From: Dysgonomonas mossii DSM 22836
GTDB lineage: Bacteria > Bacteroidota > Bacteroidia > Bacteroidales > Dysgonomonadaceae
Direction of reading: 5' to 3'
NCBI RefSeq assembly: GCF_000213575.1
Contig: NZ_GL892004.1
Coordinates: 672,846-736,845 of the forward strand
DNA length: 64,000 nucleotides
This document shows positions 1-8,085 of this stretch, piece by piece (within the stretch, counting starts at the first letter, position 1; each line of letters opens with the position of its first letter). The position numbers and the translations under genes are program-made. The notes below the pieces were generated by a model. That model had not been told where the DNA came from and searched no databases. It saw nothing but the letters and a program-made list of their open reading frames with translations.

Positions 1-55
1 CTAAGTTAATTACTTTACTTGTTTTTGCTTTTCTTGTTATTTATATTGTTGTGGA

Positions 56-1318
56 TTATAATCTAACGATCTCATAGAGTCCGTTCTCTTCGATAATTTT
101 CCAACCTTGATTGATTTTAATCTCATAATTATCCCCCTCTACAGTGTCTGATGTTATACTTGTTGGGGGAAGAAGATAGAAGGCTGACCAATTATTAAGG
201 CGTACGATTCCACTTTGAACTTTCATTCGTCCCCATTCTGCAGTTATGGTCAAATTACGTAATAATACAGCATCCCCTAATGAAACAATTTTATCATTAG
301 GATTATATGTGAAATTTATTTTTTCGTTTTTTATTATTAATTTGGATGTATTTGTCTTCAATAGCCTCTTAAAATCTTCAATGTTGCCAAAAGAATCTAA
401 TTCTTTCTCTTCAATTCTGGTTATTTGATTATAATTGTATTTTGTTAAAAGTTGTTCAATATAATCGTCTTTAATTACACTCTCATAACGAGAATCTCTC
501 TTTTTTATCAAATAGATTAATCCCTTTGTTAGATCTTTGTCGTAATGCCACTTAGGATAAATTTTGTCTAGTATCGTTGCATAAGCAGCTCCTGTAAAAT
601 ACCCGAAAGCATTTGTGTATCCTTGAGAAATATTGTAATTTAATCGTTGTTTTACATATTCTTTCATATTCTCTGTAGATAATTTTGCTCCGGTGTATTC
701 AGCCAACCCTTCATTCAATTCGTACAAGTCTTCATTGTTGTCTGGAAATAGTTTTTGTCTATATTTTCGTATATATATGGCATCAAATAGACTACTTTCA
801 TTCCCCTCTAAAGCTTCTTGCAGAAGTTTCATTTCAATTTGTAGTAACGCTCTACCCTGAATTTCATCCAAGTGAAAATTTCGTGACATTTCGTTTTTAA
901 TGCCAAGGCTTTTTTGGTGATAATGGAATATTTCGTGACTCAACAAGTTTACTCGTTGTTCACATGGTATATTCATAATAGCAGCATAAATTATAGTTAC
1001 ATATGTTTTACCATTATATTCAAAAAAGCTATTTGACAAAGGTATTTTATGATCCCATGATTCCTCCTTAGGAGGCAGCACAACTCCATTTTCGATAGCT
1101 GTAACAAACATTTTATTCGTAGTATGGTCAACAATGATTATCGGTGCATTCAATGAAACTCCCCACAAGGCTTTTGATTTCTCTTCATTTAGTATATTCG
1201 CGGTTCGCTGTAAACTTTCTTCAAGTGTTTCCACGCAAGAGTACTGTTGGCTATAAGCCCTCAAGAAAGTTAATAGAGATAGTGCTGTAATCAGCATTAT
1301 TGATTTCGTTTGGTTCAT
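56..1318 (-). CDS. Secreted HExxH putative zinc metallopeptidase
   Basis: Predicted exported protein of 420 residues with an N-terminal signal peptide (hydrophobic stretch at about residues 7-20, ending near AYSQQ). It carries a zinc-binding HEIFH motif at residues 128-132 and a downstream NEGLAEY segment (Glu203) that could supply the third ligand, as in gluzincin peptidases; this fold assignment is inference. An upstream in-frame Met exists (start 1372), but it lies 5' of a TACCTTTA -7-like box at 1349-1356, so I chose the internal Met, which also begins the signal peptide. It is divergent from the sensor kinase gene at 1513. I do not recognise the family and the substrate is unknown. The C-terminal 150 residues look beta-rich with no recognised domain. 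Confidence 0.7.
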   Translation of the reverse strand: MNQTKSIMLITALSLLTFLRAYSQQYSCVETLEESLQRTANILNEEKSKALWGVSLNAPIIIVDHTTNKMFVTAIENGVVLPPKEESWDHKIPLSNSFFEYNGKTYVTIIYAAIMNIPCEQRVNLLSHEIFHYHQKSLGIKNEMSRNFHLDEIQGRALLQIEMKLLQEALEGNESSLFDAIYIRKYRQKLFPDNNEDLYELNEGLAEYTGAKLSTENMKEYVKQRLNYNISQGYTNAFGYFTGAAYATILDKIYPKWHYDKDLTKGLIYLIKKRDSRYESVIKDDYIEQLLTKYNYNQITRIEEKELDSFGNIEDFKRLLKTNTSKLIIKNEKINFTYNPNDKIVSLGDAVLLRNLTITAEWGRMKVQSGIVRLNNWSAFYLLPPTSITSDTVEGDNYEIKINQGWKIIEENGLYEIVRL

Positions 1319-1512
1319 TTTTTTTAATTTAAAAGTAATACTTGTCCGTAAAGGTATTTTGGAATACATCATATTCTATTTAAATACTATTATTCAAATG
1401 TTATGTCATTATTATTAAATTATTATTGGTTGCAGGGTTATTGGGGTAAAAGCAGTTGTTAGGCCAATAGATTTTATAATTTTGCAGTATACCAAAACCG
1501 CGAAGAGAACAG

Positions 1513-2973
1513 GTGGAAAAACATATAAAAATGATTTATAGGCTAACGGTCATTGCCTTGCTTGGATTGATGGTGCTTCAGGGTAATTGGCTCTACAATC
1601 AATATGTATATACTCTTAGGCAATATGAAGATGAATTATCTCGGGCTTTATTAGATGCCATTGTTGCGGATATTGATTTACGGAGTAAATCCCGGAGTAT
1701 GGATATACAAATTATTTCCCAATGGCAGATGAATGTAAAACAGAGAGATGGGGTTGAAGGTAAAACCGATACGGAGTGGGGTGTTTGTATTTATACTGTT
1801 GATAAACGACAGATAAAGGACACGATATCTTTACAGCGGGCTGATTCACTATCATCATTAAACGTAGGTGTAGAAAAACATTTTTTTCTCATCAAAGAAT
1901 CAAATTGTCAATTCGATGTCCAAGGAGCAATCAATCTCTATACTACTAATAAGTTAAATCCGTTTTCTGTGGAGCATCTTGATTTGATGCTTGCAAACCG
2001 AAATTTGTATGCCTCATCAGTAGAGGTGGAGACAAGGGATTCGATTCTTTGGAGTCCATGTGTCGTTAGGCATACTTCTTTAGTAAATCCTGTGATAGAA
2101 ATAATATATCCTATTGATATTCTACGGAAAGAACAAATAAAGGTTCTCTATGAATTACGGATATCACCAATACTAGGTAGAATGCTTGGTTCTCTTATAT
2201 GTTCTGTCATGCTATTCTCTTTACTTGTATTTTGTTTGATTTACCAAATTAAAACGCTACATAAACAGCAACGAATTGAAGAATTGAGGAGAAGTTTTAT
2301 AAAGACGATGGTACATGAACTCAAGCGTCCTCTTTCTGCATTGAAGATGAGTGTTTCATTCATGAAGAATGATAAGATGATGCACGATCGGTCGATGAGG
2401 GAAGATATTATACAGAACTCTCAGAATGAGTTAGATAATCTTTCTTCTTATTTCTCAAAGTTACGAGACATGACGTGTCTGGAAATGGAAGAAATACCTT
2501 TGAGTTTTTCTGTTTTTAATATGAAGGAATTAATCGAAGGATGTATTCAGAAACTAAATGTTCCCTCTGATCGCGAGGTATCTATTGCAGCCCGATTTGA
2601 TAATGATAAGACTCAAATAGTAGCAGATAAAATGCATATTAACAATATAATCTGTAATCTTTTAGAAAATGCGATAAAGTACTCATCTGGAGATGTCCTT
2701 ATTAATGTTGATTGTTGTTCTGTAAATAACCAGTACAAAGTTATAGTTTCGGATAATGGTTGGGGTATAGATCCTGCCGAACTATCTCATATCTTTGAAC
2801 CTTATTTTCGCAGTGTACGTGTTACGGGTAAAGGTATATTGGGTATGGGGTTGGGGCTAAGCTATGTGAAGCTATTGATAGATGCTCATAAAGGAAAAGT
2901 GTCGGTGGAGAGTAAACTCGATAAAGGGACTGTTTTTGTTGTTGAAATACCTAAGAACAATGAGGAAGCTTAA
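1513..2973 (+). CDS. Sensor histidine kinase (RprX-like)
   Basis: Membrane histidine kinase that autophosphorylates and passes phosphate to the regulator encoded next to it. One transmembrane helix lies at about residues 7-25, followed by a roughly 190-residue periplasmic sensor region and a second helix at about 220-245. The phosphoacceptor H-box has VHELKRPLSALK with His268. The ATPase domain shows the N-box (NLLENAIKYSSG, about residue 382), G1 (DNGWGI) and G2 (GMGLGLSYVK). It starts at GTG; an ATG six codons later (1531) is an alternative. It overlaps the response regulator gene by 14 bases, so translation is probably coupled. The arrangement resembles RprX/RprY of Bacteroides; that is a family resemblance and not proof of orthology. 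Confidence 0.9.
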   Translation: MEKHIKMIYRLTVIALLGLMVLQGNWLYNQYVYTLRQYEDELSRALLDAIVADIDLRSKSRSMDIQIISQWQMNVKQRDGVEGKTDTEWGVCIYTVDKRQIKDTISLQRADSLSSLNVGVEKHFFLIKESNCQFDVQGAINLYTTNKLNPFSVEHLDLMLANRNLYASSVEVETRDSILWSPCVVRHTSLVNPVIEIIYPIDILRKEQIKVLYELRISPILGRMLGSLICSVMLFSLLVFCLIYQIKTLHKQQRIEELRRSFIKTMVHELKRPLSALKMSVSFMKNDKMMHDRSMREDIIQNSQNELDNLSSYFSKLRDMTCLEMEEIPLSFSVFNMKELIEGCIQKLNVPSDREVSIAARFDNDKTQIVADKMHINNIICNLLENAIKYSSGDVLINVDCCSVNNQYKVIVSDNGWGIDPAELSHIFEPYFRSVRVTGKGILGMGLGLSYVKLLIDAHKGKVSVESKLDKGTVFVVEIPKNNEEA

Positions 2974-3652
2974 AATATTGCTGGTTGATGATGACTTGAG
3001 AAACTCAATGTTACTGAAAAGATTTTTGGAGGAGGAAGACTATAGGGTTACTTATGCGAATAATGGTAAAGAGGCATGGGAATTGTTTCAGCCTTTAAAA
3101 CCTGATTTGGTTTTATTAGATATTAATATGCCAGAAATGGATGGTTTTCAAGTTGCTCGTAAAATAAGAGAAAAAGATAAAAGTGTTATTATATTTTTTC
3201 TAACAGATCGAACAGAAATATCTGATCGTCTAAAAGGGTTTAGTTTGAAAGGAAATGATTATATTCCCAAGCCATTTTATCCCGAAGAGTTGATAGCTAA
3301 GATAAGAGAAAGATTGGGCGATTTGGATGATAATGAGAATAACTACAGATATCAGCTTGGCTATATAATTTTCGATTATTCTTTGTGTATGATAGAGCTG
3401 AATTCAATATCCCAAAAGATGTCTGTGAGGCAAGCTGACATTCTAAAGATATTGGCTGATAATATTAACTCTGTTGTTGATCGCAACTATATCCTTGATA
3501 AGATTTGGGGGTGTGATAGTTATTCAAATTCATTGTCGCTAAATGTTCAGATTACATATCTGCGGAAAATGTTAAAAATAGATAGGACACTCTTTATTAG
3601 TTCAATTAAGAAAAGAGGGTATATTTTGAAAGTGATAAAAGCTACTCCCTAA
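2960..3652 (+). CDS. OmpR-family response regulator (RprY-like)
   Basis: Two-component response regulator of 230 residues. The receiver domain (about 1-120) has the acidic pair at Asp10/Asp11, the phosphoacceptor Asp54 in LLDINMPEMDG, a conserved Thr in FFLTDRTE and Lys in the IPKPF motif. The C-terminal half is a winged-helix DNA-binding domain of OmpR type ending in KKRGYILKV. The start chosen is the Met directly before the KLKILLVDDD strand; the longer upstream reading frame is shared with the kinase gene. It is partner to the kinase it overlaps. The target promoter is unknown, but the divergent HExxH gene at 56-1318 is a plausible candidate. Confidence 0.92.
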   Translation: MRKLKILLVDDDLRNSMLLKRFLEEEDYRVTYANNGKEAWELFQPLKPDLVLLDINMPEMDGFQVARKIREKDKSVIIFFLTDRTEISDRLKGFSLKGNDYIPKPFYPEELIAKIRERLGDLDDNENNYRYQLGYIIFDYSLCMIELNSISQKMSVRQADILKILADNINSVVDRNYILDKIWGCDSYSNSLSLNVQITYLRKMLKIDRTLFISSIKKRGYILKVIKATP

Positions 3653-3841
3653 TATAAGAATAAACTTGATTTTGTATTATAGGTTTTCTCGATAACTCAT
3701 TAATGATTATAAATAGTTTTTGAAATAATAATTATATTTTGTAATATTGCATAACATATTTGTGTAGTAGACGAACTATTGAACAATTGCCATTACACAA
3801 GTGTTGAAAGAATAAACTAACATCAAAAAATATCATCAATT

Positions 3842-4348
3842 ATGTTAAGTAAAAAATTAGAAGCTGCATTAAATGCACAAATCAATGCTGAATTTTGGTC
3901 AGCATATTTATATCTGTCTATGGCTGCTTATTTTGCAGCAGACGGAAAACCGGGTTTTGCAAATTGGTTCGAAATCCAGTTTAAGGAAGAACAAGATCAC
4001 GCAATGAAATTTTTCAAATACGTTACTGATAGAGGCGCAAAAGTAGAATTGAAGCCAATTGAAAAGGTGGATTTGACTTGGGAATCTCCTCTTCATGCTT
4101 TTGAAGAAACTTTGAGACATGAAAAGATCGTAACAGGGCGAATCAATGACTTGGTGGCGTTGGCTAAGGAAGAAAAAGACTATGCTACCGAAAGTATGTT
4201 GAAATGGTTTGTAGACGAGCAAGTGGAAGAAGAGGCTACAGCACAAGGCTATATCGACGCACTGAAAATGATTAAAGATAACGGTTTTGGAATCTATACA
4301 ATGGATAAGGAATTGCAATCAAGATCTTATTCTCCAGTAGCAGGTTAA
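3842..4348 (+). CDS. ftnA: Bacterial non-haem ferritin
   Basis: Iron-storage ferritin that oxidises Fe(II) and deposits it in a 24-subunit cytoplasmic shell. The length (168 residues) is typical. The ferroxidase residues are visible: Glu17, Glu50 and His53 (EEQDH), Glu94, Gln127 and Glu130. The gene stands alone, with a 189-base AT-rich leader before it and a strong hairpin terminator just after it. No Fur-type box was recognised by eye. The assignment is secure from full-length agreement with the FtnA family. Confidence 0.96.
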   Translation: MLSKKLEAALNAQINAEFWSAYLYLSMAAYFAADGKPGFANWFEIQFKEEQDHAMKFFKYVTDRGAKVELKPIEKVDLTWESPLHAFEETLRHEKIVTGRINDLVALAKEEKDYATESMLKWFVDEQVEEEATAQGYIDALKMIKDNGFGIYTMDKELQSRSYSPVAG

Positions 4349-4372
4349 AAGCAATGTCTAAATTATAAATGT

Positions 4373-4410
4373 AAATCTCTCCGGAATATTCCGGGGAGAT
4401 TTATTATTTT
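4373..4410 (+). terminator. Rho-independent terminator of ftnA
   Basis: A near-perfect inverted repeat (AAATCTC with CCGGAA against TTCCGG with GAGATTT) is followed by a T-rich run. It ends the ferritin transcript 25 bases after its stop. Confidence 0.85.
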
Positions 4411-4434
4411 TACACCATCATAACAATTTTCCAT

Positions 4435-5127
4435 TTGATACAAATAGAGCACATATCCAAAACGTATGGAGATCAGGTAGCCTTATCTGATGTGAGCTTT
4501 TCGATACAGAAGGGTGATATAGTAGGGCTTCTCGGAGTGAATGGAGCGGGAAAATCGACCTTGATGAAAATTCTTGCAGGTGGTATGACTGCCGATAAGG
4601 GACGTGTCACTTTTTCAGGAGAAGACATTCTTTCTAACCCCTTAGAGGTTAAAAAGCGTATAGGCTATCTCTCGGAAGATAATCCTTTATACGAAGATAT
4701 GTACGTAAAGGAATATCTGGAATATGTTGCAGGAATCTACAAAGTAGGGAACGACGCTGTTTCTCGTGTTATTCAAGAAACGGGATTGGAGAAAGAATAC
4801 AAGAAAAAAATAAAGGCTCTTTCGAAAGGAAACCGTCAACGAGTTGGTATTGCTCAGGCATTGGTTCATAACCCTGAATTTCTTATCTTGGATGAGGCTA
4901 CTTCCGGCTTAGATCCCAATCAACGCGAAAGTCTTAATGCTCTTTTCAAGGAGCTGTCGAAAGATAAGATGATACTTTTTTCTACTCATATTCTATTTGA
5001 GGTAAAAGCTATTTGCTCTCGTGTAATCTTTTTAGATAAAGGAAAGTTGCTGATAGATAAAAATATAGATGAAATAGATTCTATAGAAAATACGTTTCAT
5101 ACTCTTACCAATGAAAATAATAGCTGA
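4435..5127 (+). CDS. ABC transporter ATP-binding protein, stand-alone
   Basis: Cytoplasmic ABC ATPase of 230 residues, close in type to ABC-2 exporter and GldA-like subunits. Walker A is GVNGAGKST, the signature is LSKGNRQRVG, Walker B is FLILDEATSGLD, and the switch His lies in STHI. No ATG is available, so it appears to start at TTG, giving the expected IQIEHISKTYG N-terminus. It overlaps pdxB by 17 bases. No permease gene is adjacent, so the transport partner must be encoded elsewhere; the only ABC-2 permeases in the window are at 24.8-27.2 kb. Confidence 0.88.
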   Translation: MIQIEHISKTYGDQVALSDVSFSIQKGDIVGLLGVNGAGKSTLMKILAGGMTADKGRVTFSGEDILSNPLEVKKRIGYLSEDNPLYEDMYVKEYLEYVAGIYKVGNDAVSRVIQETGLEKEYKKKIKALSKGNRQRVGIAQALVHNPEFLILDEATSGLDPNQRESLNALFKELSKDKMILFSTHILFEVKAICSRVIFLDKGKLLIDKNIDEIDSIENTFHTLTNENNS

Positions 5128-6226
5128 CAAAAATATACCCTATCTCAAAGGTGTAGCCGAATATTACGGAGATATTACTTACCTCGATGGTGCTGCTTTT
5201 ACGCATGATGCGATCAAAGAGGCTGATACTTTAATCGTGCGTACAGTTACTCGCTTTGACGAAGCAATACTAAAAAATACAAATGTAAAGCTTATATGCT
5301 CCGCTACTATTGGTTATGATCATATCGATACCCATTACTGTGATGCTCATGATATCGTGTGGCATAATGCTCCGGGATGCAATTCCGGTTCGGTGCAGCA
5401 ATATATCGTTTCTTCATTGATAAGAATCTCCCGCCAGAAAGGCTTTGAACTCAAAGATAAAACGATAGGTATTGTTGGTGTCGGCAACGTAGGGAAAAAG
5501 GTAGCCAAAGCTTGCGAAATGTTAGGTATGAGGGTTTTGCTAAATGATCCACCACGTCAAAAAGCAGAACAGAGTGATTTGTTTGTAAGTCTGGACGAAA
5601 TAATAGATAAAGCTGATATTATCACTTTCCATACTCCCTTAACAAAGGAAGGCGAATATAAGACTTATCATTTAGCTGATATCGAGTTCTTTTCGTCTCT
5701 CAAGAGAAAGCCGGTTATAATAAATTCGGCAAGAGGTGCGATTGCAGATACAGCAGCTATAAAAATTGCTATAGCCAACAATCTTATATCGGGAGCAATT
5801 ATCGATTGCTGGGAAAAAGAACCCGATATAGACCTTGAATATATGGCGATGATTGATATTGCCACGCCACATATTGCAGGTTATTCGGCAGACGGAAAAG
5901 CCAATGCGACACGTATGTCTCTTGAGTCTGTCGCCGATTTCTATGGGATGAGCAAAGAGCCCCTGTCTCGCATAATAGCGCCTGATCCTGTAAACCCGAT
6001 AATAGATCTCACCGGGTTTAAAAGCTCTGACAATCTTCTCTTTGATGCTATATTGCACACATACGACCCCATGTCTGACTTCGAGAGACTAAAAGCATCT
6101 CCTGCCACTTTCAAGCAGCAACGAAATAACTATCCTTTGCGTAGAGAGTATTTTGCTTATAAAATAAATGCTGATATTTCTTCTGATGTGAGGCAATCCC
6201 TTCTGGACTTCGGTTTTGCTGAATGA
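5111..6226 (+). CDS. pdxB: Erythronate-4-phosphate dehydrogenase
   Basis: NAD-dependent oxidoreductase of the D-2-hydroxyacid dehydrogenase family. It oxidises 4-phospho-erythronate in the DXP-dependent route to pyridoxal phosphate. The Rossmann NAD motif is GIVGVGNVGKKVA; the catalytic Arg lies in INSARGA, Glu in DCWEKEPD and His in ATPHIAGYS. A C-terminal PdxB dimerisation domain begins with PDPVNPIIDL. The length of 371 residues is normal. The start codon lies inside the end of the ABC ATPase gene, which suggests co-transcription without implying related function. Its PLP product is used by two enzymes in this window (glyA and the Cys/Met-metabolism enzyme). Confidence 0.95.
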   Translation: MKIIADKNIPYLKGVAEYYGDITYLDGAAFTHDAIKEADTLIVRTVTRFDEAILKNTNVKLICSATIGYDHIDTHYCDAHDIVWHNAPGCNSGSVQQYIVSSLIRISRQKGFELKDKTIGIVGVGNVGKKVAKACEMLGMRVLLNDPPRQKAEQSDLFVSLDEIIDKADIITFHTPLTKEGEYKTYHLADIEFFSSLKRKPVIINSARGAIADTAAIKIAIANNLISGAIIDCWEKEPDIDLEYMAMIDIATPHIAGYSADGKANATRMSLESVADFYGMSKEPLSRIIAPDPVNPIIDLTGFKSSDNLLFDAILHTYDPMSDFERLKASPATFKQQRNNYPLRREYFAYKINADISSDVRQSLLDFGFAE

Positions 6227-6262
6227 TTATAAATTAATGTTCTGGGTTATTTCCTTTTACGA

Positions 6263-7003
6263 TTACAAGTTGTTGCTCATTAACTGAATTCCAAGTCTTT
6301 CGGCTTCTTCATATTTTTTCTTGTCGAAAGAGTACAAATTGGGCGATTTGTGAGCTCCTACTTTTCGTGTTTCATTCAGTGCTTTTATGAAGCCGATAGA
6401 GAGCATTTTGCGCTGGAAGTTTCTACGGTCTAGTTCTCTTCCTAATATTGCCTCGTAGATACTTCTTAATTCCGGCATTGTGAATTTTTCGGGTAGAAGT
6501 TCGTAACCGATAGGTATGAATCCAATTTGTTTGCGGAGGGAGGAAAGAGCGGTTTCAAAAATAATCTTATGTTCCGGGTGTAAATCTGATATGTTATTTA
6601 TTTCAAACCATTCGATATGTTCAGAGTCGTTATCTTCGACAAGTTGTGCATCTCCTGATTTGATAAGGGCAAAATAGGCCAGACTAATTTCACTAAGTAT
6701 TTCGGGGTTCTCCTTTTCTCCTTTTTTTTTATCTTTTCTCCCAAAGAATGAAAACTGCTTCAGATAGGTATCGCTTAATCCTGTTTTTGCTTTTAAGATT
6801 CGGCGTGCCGTTTCATCCGGTATTTCATCTCTTGTTATAAGACCTCCGGGAAGCATCCATTTTTCGCCGGCACTGGGTTTGCATAGTAAAACTTTGAGGC
6901 TTCCTGAGTGAAATCCGAATATTGTACAATCGACAGAGATATTAAGATTGAAAATATCTTTCTCTTTTCCATGAGGCTCAGCAGTAGATTTTTCTTTTTT
7001 CAT
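6263..7003 (-). CDS. NrtR-family Nudix-like transcriptional regulator
   Basis: Protein of 246 residues with an N-terminal Nudix-fold domain (about 20-165) and a C-terminal winged-helix domain (about 170-240, FTMPELRSIYEAIL onward). This is the layout of NrtR/AraR regulators, whose Nudix fold senses a ligand such as an ADP-ribose or a sugar. The Nudix box at residues 53-76 is degraded: the catalytic REUxEE segment reads RILKAK, so hydrolysis is unlikely. It lies 11 bases downstream of a lipoprotein gene, probably in one operon. The ligand and regulon are unknown; AraR-type sugar control is the closest Bacteroides precedent. Confidence 0.85.
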   Translation of the reverse strand: MKKEKSTAEPHGKEKDIFNLNISVDCTIFGFHSGSLKVLLCKPSAGEKWMLPGGLITRDEIPDETARRILKAKTGLSDTYLKQFSFFGRKDKKKGEKENPEILSEISLAYFALIKSGDAQLVEDNDSEHIEWFEINNISDLHPEHKIIFETALSSLRKQIGFIPIGYELLPEKFTMPELRSIYEAILGRELDRRNFQRKMLSIGFIKALNETRKVGAHKSPNLYSFDKKKYEEAERLGIQLMSNNL

Positions 7004-7014
7004 AAAAATTAGAG

Positions 7015-7857
7015 TTATTGTAGTTTTGTGTTGTAAGTGTTTGTGCTGTCTTTTTTATTATCCAGGTAATAGATGTGAAATGCGGCTTTCTCTTTAGCTG
7101 TTTTAAGACTATCGAGCTGCAACATCATTACTGATAACTGATACGATTTTGAAATCGCAGACTTTACCTGTTGCGATAAAGTATATGTATATCTTCCTTG
7201 TCCTTCTAAGGTGACAGATAAAGGGCTATTGGTATTTGAGAAAATGAACTTCGCAATTCCATTTTCCTTACTACCTGAAAATCGGATTACTTCATACGTT
7301 TTGCCCATGTTTGAGAAACGATAATTCAAGCCATCGTCATTTACTGGTATGGATTCAGCAAATGAGCCATCTTTAGACAAAATCTTTATTTTATTATGTT
7401 TTTGTCCACCAATAAATACACTTTCAATATATAACTGGCCATTTTCTTCTACTCCCGAACGAAGAGTAGTAGAAGTAATAGATGAGGTTACGCTCTCTTT
7501 TGGGATATAGCTTCCTGTTTCTTGGTATTGTTTGTTTTGTTGAAAGCTAAACTTTGTTTTCTCTTGCTCAACTTTTGGTTCAAAAGATGATATAAGCGAA
7601 TCGCATTGCGCTATTATTTGCTCGTTCTCTCCTCTGCGGATTGAATCTAGCAGCAAGATACCTGCTTGCAACTGGGGAAAAGCTTTCGGGTGATTTACTT
7701 TCAGACTATCAAGAGTCTGTTTTGCTAAAGCGTATTCAGCCTGCGAATAAAGCTGTCGGGCTGTATTTAATTGTCTTTGAGCTTCTTCGTTTTCAGATGT
7801 ACAAGCTAATAGTAAAAATGACAAAAGTATAAATATACTTCTATAATAAGTTTTCAT
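7015..7857 (-). CDS. Putative lipoprotein with tetratricopeptide-like N-terminus
   Basis: Exported protein of 280 residues with a clear lipobox (FLLLAC, Cys at about residue 18), so it is probably membrane-anchored. Residues 22-60 resemble a TPR-like helical pair (LNTARQLYSQAEYALAKQTLDSL) and the region to about 100 looks helical; the remainder is probably beta-rich. An in-frame Met 14 codons upstream lacks any signal-peptide logic, so the Met that begins MKTYYRSIF was chosen. It is the first gene of a likely two-gene unit with the Nudix-like regulator. The function is not recognised. Confidence 0.75.
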   Translation of the reverse strand: MKTYYRSIFILLSFLLLACTSENEEAQRQLNTARQLYSQAEYALAKQTLDSLKVNHPKAFPQLQAGILLLDSIRRGENEQIIAQCDSLISSFEPKVEQEKTKFSFQQNKQYQETGSYIPKESVTSSITSTTLRSGVEENGQLYIESVFIGGQKHNKIKILSKDGSFAESIPVNDDGLNYRFSNMGKTYEVIRFSGSKENGIAKFIFSNTNSPLSVTLEGQGRYTYTLSQQVKSAISKSYQLSVMMLQLDSLKTAKEKAAFHIYYLDNKKDSTNTYNTKLQ

Positions 7858-8085
7858 CGTACTACACTCTGTATAAGTATTCTGGGAAATTGTACTCATG
7901 TAATTTTAGGCTAAATTACAAATTAATTTTCAATTTAACATTACTATTGCTTAATAATTGTCTATATTACACGATATGGTATTGGTTTCCACCTATTTGA
8001 CAGTGATAAAGCCATCAATGTTTTAGTGTGAAAATACTATGTTGTTAAGTTAATGATTTCTAGGTAGTTATGGAATGTTTGTTTT

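Noticed and set aside
685-900. Plus-strand open frame inside the HExxH gene
   Set aside because: It is antisense to a well-formed signal-peptide protein and has no promoter or recognisable domain.
1319-1372. N-terminal extension of the HExxH protein to the Met at 1372
   Set aside because: It would place the start upstream of a -7-like box and ahead of the signal peptide.
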